Shown in pieces: positions 9,503 through 21,669 of a stretch of DNA of 64,000 nucleotides (positions within the stretch are counted from its first letter, which is position 1; each line of letters opens with the position of its first letter). The notes beneath the pieces were generated by a model, which was not told the origin of the DNA, made no database searches, and saw nothing but the letters and a program-made list of their open reading frames with translations. Origin of the DNA: Vermamoeba vermiformis (Eukaryota > Tubulinea > Echinamoebida); NCBI GenBank assembly GCA_045837725.1, contig JBEWZL010000013.1, forward strand, positions 1-64,000, written 5' to 3'. Made by a program: the position numbers and the translations under genes.

Positions 9503-12500
9503 ATGAGCGATCCTAATGCGCTTCGAAGTGAAGGCGCTGCGGAAACGCCCTCTAATGGGATTGAAGGTAATTTAAGACCACCGGACACTAATTACACAAG
9601 ATCCGATCAAAGTATTTGCGTGTAATTTATTTATTGGTCATATTTTTTATCTGCTACTATTTTCTTGGTTTTATATCATTAAAAGACGATCGGTAAAAGA
9701 TATTCTGCAAAAAAAAAACCGTCCAAAAAACAATAAGGCTTGTGTTTTTCCTAAACGTACCAATAATATATTAGTACGTTTAATTAATTATTCCTCGGCT
9801 AAAAATATTTTATGCAGAGATCCCGATTGCAAACTACGGGACCATTTCTGACGAAAATGGAGTGACTAATGGCGAGACAGTCGTTGAACTAAATGAAAAG
9901 TAAGCGACCTTAACATAGTGTTGTAATATCATAATATTTAAAATTAATCGACACGCACGTGGCAATTGACATTTTATTTGTTTACGGAATAGAACAACAA
10001 CAATAACATGTTATTGTAAGATACGAATTGTGACGAATGCATAAGTGTATCTAACGTATTTTGCAGACCGCAGGAACTCGTGGACGATTTGATTGAGGTC
10101 AATAATTACCGCGAAGATGACTTTAAAATGCCCAAGTGCACGTCTCAAAAGGTCAAAAAATACTTCAAGGACAAGTTTAGCATCTCTGTAAGTGTTAATT
10201 GTAAAGAATAGACTAGAAGATTCGCGGAGTTAACCTTCGGAGTTTGGTGTAACGAGCTTGATCTAATTCCTGGCAGGCGTGGGTACGAGAATACAACAAA
10301 CATCACCTGCTCAACGACATTATTGCTGGCCTTACTGTAGGTGTCATGCTTGTACCTCAAGGCATGGCCTACGCGCTCGTTGCAAGTATGACACATCGTT
10401 CATGAAGGAATTTTTAACGACAGATCTGACACGTTCATAATTAGGCTTACCGCCAGTCTACGGATTGTATACCGCCATAACACCGTTACTAGTCTATGCT
10501 ATCCTTGGCACATCAAGACAAATGGCTGTAGGTCCCGTGGCCATTGTGTCGTTGTTGCTGACCGCAGGTACTTCAGCACGATAAAGCTCGTCAGTAATTA
10601 TTTTAATCGCGTGGAATAGGTCTCACTCCATTCGCGGACCCCAACAGCGAGCAATATATTCAGATGGCACTAGCCACATCATTCATCGTAGGTCTGCTCA
10701 GCATGGCCTTTGGCTTTGCGCACATTGGTGTCTTGGCCAATTTCTTATCTCATTCGGTCATTTCTGGATTCACCTCGGCCTCAGCTCTCATCATTGGCTT
10801 CAGTCAAGCGAAGCTGTTGTTTGGCATCAAGGTATGTCCCACACGAGCATTTAACCTACACGTTGATTACCTAACGCTTTTATTAGCTACCGCGCACTGA
10901 CACGTTCGAAGACACCGTGTACGAGCTGTTCACGCACTTGCACGAGACCAATTTGTGGACCCTGCTCGTGTCAGGAGTCGCGTTATTGCTGCTCTACGGC
11001 ATTCAATTCCTCAACCGCAAGAAAGGCTGGTTGGTGCCTGGACCGCTGATCGTCGTAGCTATCAGCACCGTCCTGTCTTTCACACTCGATCTCGAACACA
11101 CTGCGCACGTGGCCATTGTGGGAACCATTCCCGAAGGTTTCCCAAAGCCCGTATTTCCCGCCTTTTCCTTCAACGATTTTATCAACATTATTCCGACCGC
11201 TTTCTCCATTTCTCTAATTGGTACGTTCAAAGCATAATGATGCCATATTAATCTCGTTTAGGTTATTTGGAATCCTTGGCCGTGTCAGAAAAGGTATTTA
11301 ATATAGAAATAATCAAAGAAATCTAACCGATTCAGAAAAGTTTGCGGAGAAATTTAAATACAAAATCCGAGCCAACCGAGAACTGATCGCACTCGGTCTC
11401 GCTAACTTTGTTGGCTCGTTCTTCTCGGCCTATCCTGTCACAGGAAGCTTTTCACGAACAGCTGTCAATGCCAATGCTGGTGCCAAAACACCTTTGTCAG
11501 GTACGTCCAATTGATTTCAGCTCGAAGCCATAGTAACCATTTCCTTTGTAGGCGTATTTGCAGCCATTCTTGTAGCTTTATCGGCACTGTTTTTGACGAA
11601 GATTATTTACTACATCCCCACGTGCATTTTAGCTGCGGTCATCGTGGTGGCAGTGTCAAATCTCTTCGACTACGAGATTGCCATTGAACTGTGGCGCGTG
11701 AACAAAAAAGATCTGTTCGTACTCATCGTTGCATTTGTTGCTACTCTAGCACTGGGCGTTGAGATCGGCATTGTGTTGGCCGTGGTGACTTCGCTCGGCA
11801 TTATCGTGCAAAGAATTGCTTTCCCTCGTGTCACTTTGTTGGTCAAAATGACAGGTATTGTTTATCCACAAACCTGTAGCCTTACTAATACTAAACGTAA
11901 TGTTGTAGGATCTAGTCACACCTATGTAAATATGAAGGTCGCACCGCTCGCAGAAAGTACTCCCGGCTTGCTCATCGTGCACATTGACGCGCCGATTTTC
12001 TTCGCCAACGCCAAGTTGATCAAAAAGAAGATCATGAACAAGGTCAACAAGCGCGAGTACGTCAAGGCTGTTTTGTTGGAGTGTTCAGCGGTGTCTGATC
12101 TTGATGGTAAGGAGTAGTTTTATACTCAGTGACCGTGAGCTGACGCACCATTTAGCTCCTGGTCTGCACGCGATTGAAGAACTGAACGACACGCTGAAGA
12201 AAAAGAGCATTCACCTGTTGTTCGCGCACTTGTCCGGTCCTGCCAGAAATATGATTAAAAAGGGCAAGTCATGCAATGTTATATTATCTATCTATGTCTG
12301 ACGTTTCGTGCAGAACTTGCAGCTAAGATTGGCCTCAACAAGTTCTTTTGGAATTTGAATGAAGCCATCGAAGTGTACAAAGCTAAGATTATGAACACCG
12401 AAGAGTTCGATTTCACTGTGCAGCAAGAGGAAACGATGGATTATCATCCACTAACGTTCAGAGTGCAGGGGTTCAAAGCGCACAAATCTAGCAAGCGGAT

Positions 12501-12561
12501 CTCGCTAAAAAAGAGCGCAAAAATTGATAAAAGTGCAGAAAAGACAAGTTTACTGCAATAA
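9503..12561 (+). CDS. SLC26/SulP-family anion (sulfate) transporter
   Basis: More than ten exons encode a SulP/SLC26 transporter of about 700 residues. The short first exon ([18 protein letters not shown]) is joined across an intron to [15 protein letters not shown]. Hallmarks in order: [21 protein letters not shown] (about 10310-10380), the SulP signature [78 protein letters not shown] (near 11440), and the helices [23 protein letters not shown] cytosolic STAS domain runs from about 11940 to 12350, with [27 protein letters not shown] and [13 protein letters not shown]. The tail is basic. Members exchange sulfate, chloride, bicarbonate or oxalate across the plasma membrane or endomembranes; the substrate here cannot be fixed. 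All exons join in frame with canonical GT-AG borders. Confidence 0.93.
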
Positions 12562-12610
12562 ACATGTAATATATTAGCTTAATAATAACATGGTCGCCAT
12601 TATTAACTTC

Positions 12611-14669
12611 TTAACGTTGTTGCTTGGAATTGTGGTACTTGAGGAACTGTTCCACGAGAGGAGCCATAGATCCGATGCCGGGATATTGCAACTGCGCAAA
12701 AACATTCATCCACAGCTCAGGAGGCAACAAATTCATTGCTTCTTGGCTTCTGAAAATATTCGCGCACAATACCATCGTATTTGCAATGACGCTCTTTCTG
12801 TACTCCAAATTGCGCTTCAAATATCGGGTAAGTTCAGGCCCGCTGCTAAAATCAGATTCAAGGAGCCAATAATTCTTAGCGAATATGGACTCCAGATCTT
12901 TCGTAGAGTTGCGCATGATAGAGCCAAGCTGGAGGGTCGTCAGTGTGTTGTTGGACTTCAAGGCTTGCACAAATTCTGAAACGGATATTCGGAGCTGAGA
13001 AACGACACATGTCCTCTTCTACCTTCAAAAAGGTGATGTTTGGATTGCATGTGATTATCTCGGCAATACTCGACAGAACCGTTCTCTTGTATTGATTGAC
13101 ATCGACAATAGTGAGATAGGTTCCTATCACAACCTTCTTCAGCGAGCTGTTGACCTTGATAGCATCACATAAGGTCGGGTACTGAGCATAGTCGAAATCT
13201 TTGCTGTGGTGACTGAAGTCGATCTCGGCGAGAGATTTGTTCACTAGGAGTACATCTGACAGCTTGAACATTGCAGCACGTGACAAACTGCAATGCGAAA
13301 GATTGAGGGACTCTAGCGTCGCGTTGACTTTCAGAGCCTCGCAGAAGTTGGTGAGGTCCGATGCTGCGAATACATTGCACGATAAATTAAGTACTTTGAG
13401 CGTTCTGTTGAGTAGAAGCGCATCACCCAGTGCTTGCAAATCGTCGCGAATGCTGCTATGCTGCAAATCAAGCCTAGTCAAGGAGGTGTTGAGCTGAAGA
13501 GCCTTGCAAATGGACTGAAAACCGCGATCGACAGTTGGGTGATTGTTGTATACGTTAAATGATTCTCGAGAACCGATAGAGAGCTCTGTAAGAGTGACGT
13601 TTCTGGCAATCAGATCCGCAACATGTTCGGCAGCAGCATTGCTGATGAGACCACGTTTCTGAGAGATGGTCAGCTTCTTTGCGGATGTGTTTTGAGCCAG
13701 GCCTTGCATCACAGGACCCATGCTGACATCGTTGAGTGAATTAGTGAGCTCCAACTCCGAGACCTTGCAGTGCTTCAAGCCATCGAGGGCGGCATCAGTG
13801 AAATTGGACAGCAGAAGGGAAGACAGAGTTAATTTCGCAGAGGCCGGCAAGTACTTTAAGCCAGCCAAGATGTCGCCGCTTGTCTGCATATTTTCAAGCT
13901 TGATTTGGACCAGCGATTGGTTCGCTTTCAACTCTTCGAAGAACTTATGTACCGCTTCAGAGGAGCAGAGACTGCCAAAGACATTCATTCGCGTGATGGA
14001 CTTGTTGGCTGCAATGCCCTTGGCGAGTTGTTCGGCCTCGTAAACGGAGCTGAATGACAAGTCAACCTCTTGAAGTGATCGGTTGACACTCAGACCATGG
14101 CTGATGTACGGCAGTCCTGCAGCTTCTACGGGACAGTCGAAGGCAAAGTGCCACAACTTCGTCTGTTGCTCGAGTAGCTGTCCGATGTATTTGCAAGCTT
14201 CGACGGACAGTACATTTTGGGATTGACCGCGAGAACGACGAAAAGTAAGATCTTCGACGGAATCATTTTCGACTAGCTTCTGGAAGATTATACTGGGCAA
14301 AGGCGTTTCGTCGAGGTGCACATGATGAATAAAGCTCAAATTAATGCGCGATCTTGCATCCAATTCAGGCTGGATTTGACGGAAAATAGTTGGAAATACC
14401 TAACCCACGTATTAAAATTGCCAAAAACCACAATAATATTAATATGATCATACTACTTACCGTTTGACAATTTGGGCACTTAGGTGCTTCGAACTTCTTT
14501 GAATGAAGTTTATTTTTGCAAACGGGACATGAGTCGCATTTCTAGGATACAATAGCGATTAGATTACGCCAACGGATAATATTAGTTGGATTAAAATCAT
14601 TAATAAAGATAACAATACGAATTAATGTACACTGGATCGCTCACTTGTGGTACTTGCCAAACGATTCAT
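12611..14669 (-). CDS. Zinc-finger/LRR protein with C-terminal F-box-like motif (paralogue 1)
   Basis: The short first exon MNRLASTT (ATG 14669) splices to a Cys-rich module CDSCPVC...KCPNC that could bind zinc. A large exon (14363-12876) follows, with ribonuclease-inhibitor-type leucine-rich repeats of about 27 residues built on the pattern NxSLxxLDLSxS, for example NTSLTRLDLQHSSI, NRTLKVLNLSCNVF and NATLESLNLSHCSL. The C-terminus, in a +1-shifted frame, reads VSEFVQALKSNNTL, YLKRNLEYRKSVI and LLPPELWMNVFAQLQ; the last resembles the core of an F-box. The register change near 12983-13022 is either a one-base insertion or a 28-base GT-AG intron (12995-13022). The closest relative in the window is the gene ending at 44968, which has the same C-terminal block. 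A substrate-adaptor role in an SCF-type ligase is a guess from the motif. Confidence 0.72.
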
Positions 14670-14915
14670 AAAAAATGACTTTCGTGGTTGGCAATAAAAA
14701 ATAATACGAAAGAAACAAAAACAAAGAAACCGTGTAAAGCGGGCAGTTTTGGGTCACCCACGTGCCAAAAATAGGTTTCAAAGAACATTGTGGTTACACG
14801 TGCAACGGTAGCGTGTGTGTATGGGTTAGAAAAAGATAAGAATACGGAATTCACAAACACGTGCAGTCAGATCGGAGGGCAGTAGTATGGTCGTATCATT
14901 AAATAACTTCGAATT

Positions 14916-17435
14916 TTAAGACAACAAACTGGACAAACTCATTTTCACAGGCTTCTCTTCTTGAGCTGCGGCAGAACTTTGTGTTGCAGGCGTCACGTGA
15001 CTGCTCTCCACTGCTGCCGTGGGAGAACTGCTCGGTGCACTGGTCGGGGCCGGTTTTCGATCAGGTGTGGCGGTATTGCCAGCGCTAAGTGCAGGCAATG
15101 CGAGCGGGGTCTGTTCAAGAGCGGGTTAGCTATTACTGACGCGTATCATTCTTTGCCGTACCTTGTTATGTTCTAATTGAGTAATCAGAGAATCAAGAAT
15201 AATCGCTTGCTTCGAATTGGCATCTGCAATTTTTCTATTGCAAACAGTTAATTGTATACGGCAAAATATAATAATCGCGAACGTACTTGCGAGCCTTCTT
15301 CAGCCGACTAATTAGACCTTTCTTGATGTCTTCAAAACCGTAGATCGGCACCAAACTCTGAAGCTTGTCGCACCTTAATAATCCGTTAATAATGAAGCTC
15401 GTCAATACGTCTATTGTCTACACTTACTCGTTCAAAAGCAACTCAGGCTTGTTCGGCAATGCCTTGGTCAATTTGAAAGATCTTTTTGATCGAGCTCTAA
15501 GAAGATGGTTAGTTATTTTTGTATGTACAAACGATTAGTGCCACCGTACCTGTAGTGAATCGTTGCTAATCGAAGGTAACTTTGTGCTGCCCTTGGTGAA
15601 AGTATCGTAGCTTCTCTTCTTGCCTCGTTTTAGCGGCAATGGCTTGCTATCGTTGGTAGCTGTACTGACGAGGTTGTTTATCTCGCCGAGCCATTCTACA
15701 TTGATTCCAGGGGGCAAAACCACCATCATCAACCCTGTCGCGATAAATGATTAACGGTCAGAGGTCTCACTTAGCTCGCTTCATGCAAAGTCTTACCGTT
15801 CTTCTCGACCTCGATCTCTTCTTCTACTTCTTCGTATTCAGGCTCCTCTTCGATCTTTTCTTTCTCGACAGGAGGTTGTTCAACAGGGGGTTGAGCAGGA
15901 GCACTTTGATGTGACTTGTCGGTCAAGAATTTGATCTTCAAGTTGCTCGAGTTGACGACGCTCACTACTTCTGTCTTTTCTTTTTCAACGGGCTTTTCGG
16001 GCTCGGGCTCTTCCTGCTTGACGACTTTTCTCTTTTTCTTCCTCTTCGTCTTGACCTTCTCGACGATTGTTTTCACTTCAACGTGGTGCATGAGCAAGCC
16101 ATACCAGTTCGGCCCGAGACTTAACAACGCAAACATGGAATTGGATTTAAACAACTCGTTCAACATTAAGCAGAAAGGATCGATCTAATAGACACGTGAG
16201 CAATAGTGTATGTAGACGTAATTGGTCCCTTTACCTCCGCATTTGTCTTTTGATACACGAGCGAGTACGGAACGACGCTGAACCTGCACAACTCTGGCAA
16301 ACTGTAGCACGCGTTAGTAACTTGTACCTCGACTATCGTGGAAGCATGAGACGATTGTACCTTTTAAAGTGACTCGCTTGAACGAAGCCCAGTAATTGAC
16401 ACAACCGCGGGCAAGAATGGAACTTGCTGTCCATTGTTCGCCACTGACTTCTCGTTGACTTGTTTCCACACGTGATGCGGATTCGGCAACAGCGTGATTG
16501 GTGAAGCGATGTGTCCGAAGAACAGTTGTGCCTTGTATTCTTTGTCTACAGGATTGAACACGAGTCAATAATTCCGTCAACGGTAAACACTTCTACATAC
16601 ATTCAGCCTTGCATATGCCTCCAATAGCCTCTCTAACAGTTTTGAAGCCGTCTTTGTTGGCCCTGTGCAAGTAAAATCCACCGGCTGTCATCCCGCACAA
16701 ACGACGTGCGTCTTCGGTTGTTTGATCTTCACGCTTCATGCTCGTAAATTGTATCATATGTACGCGATGGCTATGATCGAGTACCGGTAAAGCTAAAGAA
16801 TTGTCATTAACTACCGCTCGAGCAAGATCTTTGAGTTACATTACCTTTTCGAATGTTTGTCAGGTTATACGGATCTGAGAAGAAAATAATTTTCTTTGGC
16901 ACTGAACTCGGCACATTATGGAGTACAGTCGTCGTTATATACGTAAATAGCTGAGCAACGTCGCATTTCTGAGCAGAGTTTTCTGATTTGTTATTTTTGC
17001 CTAGCTTGTCACTAATAATAATTAATATTGGAATAGTTAATATTAGATAATAATTTTAGTGCACTTACGTTGCTGAAATAAGCTCATTTTTATGCGAGCT
17101 CAAAGCAGAGATGAGACGGAATTGTGATCCATGCAGAACAATTAAAGCAACAAGCTCGGACGGACAGCGCAAAAATATTTCATCGATAAGGCAACCATAT
17201 CCTGCAATTATTATCGTCAATGTTACATTAGCAATAATAAATGAAATTATTTCAAAATTAAAAAATCTACAAAAAAAAAACGATGCTATGTGTATGGATG
17301 CCAAGATATGATTTACGATCGAACGTAATTTAATATCTATTCACCTTTTTTAATTAAATTTTCTCGCTTCTTTCCTTCCTTGTAATTAGCTTGTAAATTA
17401 TTATCGTTTTCGTCAATCAATATTATCGTAGCCAT
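14916..17435 (-). CDS. INTS14: Integrator complex subunit 14 (INTS14/VWA9-like)
   Basis: A multi-exon gene of roughly 600 residues. The N-terminus (MATIILIDENDNNLQANY, ATG 17435) and following blocks (CPSELVALIVLHGSQFRLI, VPKKIIFFSDPYNLTNIR, HRVHMIQFTSMKRED) fit a von Willebrand A fold. Next come VREAIGGICKAEC, KAQLFFGHIASPITLLPNP, SMFALLSLGPNWYGLLMHH (compare VAIVQLGPEWHGML in animal INTS14), GLMMVVLPPGINVEWLGEI, and a C-terminal helical region with LPNKPELLLNECDKL and GLISRLKKARK. The order matches animal INTS14, which with INTS10, INTS13 and INTS15 forms a nucleic-acid-binding arm of Integrator. A charged insert of Glu/Lys (KTKRKKKRKVVKQEEPEPEKP) and an Ala/Ser/Pro tail are additions. The usual D-x-S-x-S metal site is replaced by DENDN. 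The match is from memory of the family rather than a search. Confidence 0.72.
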
Positions 17436-17859
17436 GCAATACTAATATAAGCACCAATCATTTAATACTTAATACGTGCTGTACATCAAATGAACATGAA
17501 AAAAATCGGCCTTTGGGCAAAATTAACGCGACAGGGAGCACGTGAAGCAGTATGATAACGCAACAGTAGAGTCGCCCCGGGCTTACTCTAGGTAGCGAGT
17601 AATGATGGAAAACCGTTTGGACTATTTATCGATAACGAAAACAAAAAAGACCAACGAAGCTAAAAATAGTCTTACTCTCATAGACACGGCACGATCGTCT
17701 TTGACCAATATTGCAAAATCGGCATCTATTAACACTTGTCGTTCAGTAACTTAGTGAAAATTTGGGAACGGCTTTATAGCAGATTTATTTGAAAAACTAC
17801 AACGGTTAAAGATTTGGTTTTTGGTAATTACCTTCTTTTAATCGTGCAGAACACCAGAA
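17436..17859. other. Divergent intergenic region between INTS14 and surface-protein genes
   Basis: The 424 bases separate two opposite start codons. A six-base inverted repeat (TTACTC...GAGTAA, near 17582-17601) lies in a locally GC-rich patch. Otherwise only AT-rich sequence and no reading frame were seen. It presumably holds both promoters. Confidence 0.4.
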
Positions 17860-20242
17860 ATGAATAAGTCAGTGTTTATTACCATCATTTTTCTTTGCTT
17901 GCAGCGTTCGTTCGCCGCAATATTTTCAACTAATTCATTCGTCACTTATCAGTGGGAAACGCAGCTGAATTCGTTGGCTGTTGAAGAGTTCGATATTAAT
18001 GGTACACTACTTCAAAAAATAGCTCTCCCATCGTATGTATTTGTTCACCAATTATCTCCCCAAATCGGATGCGAATCTTTTTTAAATTAATTTTTATTGT
18101 ACAATCTTCATCGAACTGACATTGATTATCCTTGAAGAAGCTACTTGGCAGTCAATGGAGATCACAAGATTCGTTTGGACTCTAAAAGTACGACGTTGGC
18201 TGCGATGGCTTTTGAAAGCAGTTCAAATAGTCACATCTGCTATACATTGAACGCTAACGGTGAAAAAGTTGATATTACTTCATTCAAATCTAGTGGGTCG
18301 CGCGATTGCATCGTGGAAGGTCAAGACGTTTGGATGAACTACGGATCTGGCATTGCGTACACTACACGTGGCTCTACTGCAGTTAGCGTTTCTGGAAATT
18401 CAATTGTGACCGGATTATCGCAAATTATTTCCGCTCAAAGGGTTGGGACTAAGTTATTTTTGGCTGACGCACCAGGCTCATTTTATGGTGGTGATCCAAT
18501 CGTTACTTCCGGTACGATGACAATGACTAGTATTTTGACAAACGTTGCTGCCTTTTACATTCACAATCAAAACACTCTTTATGTTGCTTCGCTCCAACGT
18601 CCTATTAGCAGATACACTTTGAACGCTGCTGGAACAACGGCAACACTTGTTTGGACTTGGACTCCTAGCGTATTGACAAACATACCTCGATCGGTACTGG
18701 CTATGGATGTTGGAGGAAAGACTTACGTCTTTGTGACATATTATGACTCTAGCTTTAACTTCTTCGTTCAAAGATTTGTTGACGATGGCACAACGTTGAC
18801 GAATCAAGCTACAATCACTCAGCCCAGTCAAGATCAAATCCACTTTCTTAGTCTCTCACCAAAACCATCTTGCACTGATAAATTGGTTAATCAGGATGAA
18901 ACTGACGTTGACTGTGGTGGCACCAAGTGCAGCAAATGCACAGACGACAAGAAATGTTTGGTTAATGGAGACTGCAACAGTGGCTTTTGTAACTCGAACA
19001 AGATTTGCAGTAAGTAATAAGTTCTTTTTGGTGCAAATCAATTAATTTTAATCATTAGAAACTCCAACCTGCAGCGACTTGGCAAAAAATCAAGATGAAA
19101 CTGATGTTGACTGTGGTGGCTCGATATGCTCTGGTTGTGGCTTTGGCAAGAAGTGTGTTGTCAATGCAGATTGCTCCAGCAAAAGATGTACTGGTGGAAC
19201 GTGTAGTAAGTGTATTCCATCCATCAAATTGAACTTCAACTGACTCCTTTGCAGATGTTAGCTGTCTTGATGGTATCAAGAATCAAGATGAGACAGACAT
19301 TGATTGTGGTGGCCAAATTTGCCAGACATGCAATGACAATAAGTTATGTCTGAGTGGCTCCGATTGTACATCATCGTTTTGCAATCCAACCACTACCAAG
19401 TGTGGTAAGTTAGCATTAATTGACTAGAATCAATATTAATCTGTTTTGAAGCCACTCCTACTTGTCTAGACTCTTTCAAGAACCAAGATGAAACTGACGT
19501 TGACTGTGGTGGTGCAACATGTGCCACCAGATGTGCTGCTGGCAAGCACTGCAGTCTTGACTCTGATTGTTCTGAAGGGGTCTGCGAAGTTGGAACCTGT
19601 GGTATGTACAATTTGATGGTAACAAACCAAATACTAATTTCTATTCAGTTACTTGCAATGACAACATTATGAACCAAGATGAAACAGATGTTGATTGTGG
19701 AGGGGCAGCATGCTCTACCAGATGCGACATTGGCAAATCTTGCATTGATAATTCAGATTGCAACAGCAATAATTGTGCCAGCAATGTGTGTGGTAAGTTA
19801 AAGTACAAATTTGTTGAACAGTGACTGACTGTTCTGTGCATAGCTGCTGCCCCTGTAGCTGTCCCTGTAGCTATCCCTGTAGCTCCACAAGCAGGTCCAG
19901 TATCTCCCTCAGCATCACCTGTGACTACTCCTGTTGCTGCACCTGTGGCTAGCCCAACAGCTCCTCAAGCTACTCCAGGTAACTCCATTAGCTTCCCCTG
20001 TAACAGCACCAGTGGATGCTCCAACTGCCACTCCAGAGGTTCCTGTTGCTCTTCCTGTTACAGAAGCTCCAATAGCAGAACCAACAAATCAATCTCCACA
20101 GTCAAACATAAGTCCTGAGAGCTCAAATCCTGTTAAAGTCCCTTCTTCTTCAACACCTGTTGTGTTCCAAATCTCAAGTGCTGTTGGACTTCACTTCAGT
20201 TCACTTGGATTGATTGTATTAATTGTTCAAACACTCTTATAA
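17860..20242 (+). CDS. GPI-type surface protein with five Cys-rich DETDVDCGG repeats
   Basis: ATG 17860 begins a signal peptide (MNKSVFITIIFLCLQRSFA). An extracellular domain of about 300 residues, probably a beta-rich propeller or sandwich, follows to 18870. Five Cys-rich repeats of about 45 residues come next, near 18870-19012, 19060-19205, 19255-19404, 19451-19600 and 19649-19790. Each matches CxD...NQDETDVDCGG..C..C..GK.C....DC.S..C....C. The repeats are separated by short introns, so nearly one exon encodes one repeat. A Pro/Ala/Val/Thr stalk and a hydrophobic C-terminal segment (VGLHFSSLGLIVLIVQTLL) suggest a GPI anchor. Inside the stalk the frame steps +1 near 19978. Without that step the protein would end early at about 20118 and lose the anchor. 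An adhesion or recognition role is inferred from the architecture. Confidence 0.78.
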
Positions 20243-20568
20243 TAAAGTAGACTAGCATCTGAATTGTTATTTGTTAGCCAAATCACCATGAAAATTGAAA
20301 TTGTCTCTTCGGTGCGACAATAATTTTTCGAATTTTTGGATCAGATGGCATCGATATCCAGCTCTTCGCTATTAAACAAAGTCCACTACGATCGAAATAG
20401 GTGATTTGGTTTTGGTTCCGGCAAACTGGCAAAATGACGGCTTTGAAATCGGAAGTCTGTTCAGTTTCAGTCCGCTCAGACAAACGTGTCCAATTTCAAG
20501 ACTTGCAATTTTGTTTCTGCCGACTCCACGCACACAAACGAGCACAAAATTCCGTTAAAGCACAGCCC
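20243..20568. other. Intergenic region with no recognised gene
   Basis: These 326 bases lie between two plus-strand genes. An AATAAAG at about 20241 can serve as polyadenylation signal for the upstream gene. The open frame that extends upstream of 20569 has no family match and is taken as 5' untranslated sequence. A CACACAAACGAGCACAAAA stretch at about 20530 resembles CA-rich stretches before other starts in this window. Confidence 0.4.
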
Positions 20569-21640
20569 ATGGAGATACTCGTTAACAACGCGCACTTGAA
20601 GTGGACTTCTCTAACAGATAACTATGACGCATTTCAGCTCACAGTCATTGGAACATATCTGATTGGCAACACAGTCTATTGGGCGCATGGTTTGCTGTAT
20701 CTTGTTCTCGATCTAACGCACAAGCCAGATTTTCTTTATCAATTCAAAATTCAGAAAAAGGTAAAACGATATTTAATTATGCATAATTAATAATAATTAC
20801 CAGTTTTCATAATTTGATAATATTATTATTTATTCCGTATCCTTCAAATTGCAACGTAGACATTTACGTTTCAATTTCAATTTAACGGTTTATCCTCAGG
20901 CGCAACTTGATTCGGCGTCATTAAAGCGTTTACTGAAGAATCTGATATTCAACTTCTTTTTCGTGCTTCCGATTTTGTCGATCGGGATCTACTACGCGGC
21001 CCGCTCACTTGGCTACGGCGTCGTGGTATCTAGAGACCTACCAGACTTGAAAACGTCAATTATTCACTTCATAGGATATGTTCTTATCTATGAGACATTC
21101 TTCTACTTCAGCCACAGACTGTTGCACTACGGATCTCTTTATCGAGCAATCCATAAAGTTCACCACGAGTTTAGGTAATATGATCATTACATTCATACGA
21201 ACGTTTACTTATCGAGATTAGATCTCCAGTAGCATTAGCGGCGGCCTACGCCCATCCAATTGAATTTATTATCGGTAAGACAAATCCGTTAATTGACGGA
21301 GCTCCATTAATAGTTGTCACTACAAGGCGATATTATCCCGTTAATGCTACCGCCTATATTACTTCAATCCCATTTGTTGCTATTTTGGGTTTGGACTATT
21401 TTTGGCAACATTTCAACACAGATCCATCATTCTGGTTACCGATTTCCGTGGACTTACGAGCATGCCACCGAACAGCCTGACTTCCACGACTTCCATCATG
21501 AAAATTTCGTCGGAAACTATGGTGTGCTTGGCTTCTACGATTGGTTCTTTAACACGAACGCTTCATGGATCCAGAGGAAAGAGAGTTTGAAGAACGCAAA
21601 CATTGCCAAAACACACCAGCAGTGCGAAATTGATTCCTAA
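20569..21640 (+). CDS. Fatty acid hydroxylase superfamily enzyme (sterol desaturase/FAXDC2-like)
   Basis: Four exons encode about 280 residues. The chosen start, MEILVNNAHLKWTSLTDNY (20569), fits the family length. Membrane helices include FQLTVIGTYLIGNTVYWAHG, LIFNFFFVLPILSIGIYYAA and SIIHFIGYVLIYETFFYFS. The di-iron histidine boxes are present: HRLLH and HKVHHEF near 21115-21172, then QIHHSGY near 21430 and DFHDFHHENF near 21490. Enzymes of this superfamily hydroxylate or desaturate sterols, sphingoid bases or fatty acyl chains in the ER. The spacing is closest to the FAXDC2/C4-sterol-oxidase-like branch. The first intron is 20761-20899 and keeps frame (IQKK joined to AQLDSA). The substrate is unknown. 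Confidence 0.88.
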
Positions 21641-21669
21641 TGCGCCAATACGGCAATAAATGTGTTTAT

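Noticed and set aside
14666-14860. Minus-strand 64-codon hydrophobic frame.
   Set aside because: It overlaps the first exon of the zinc-finger/LRR gene in another register, and that exon is supported by a clean splice into the CDSCPVC module.
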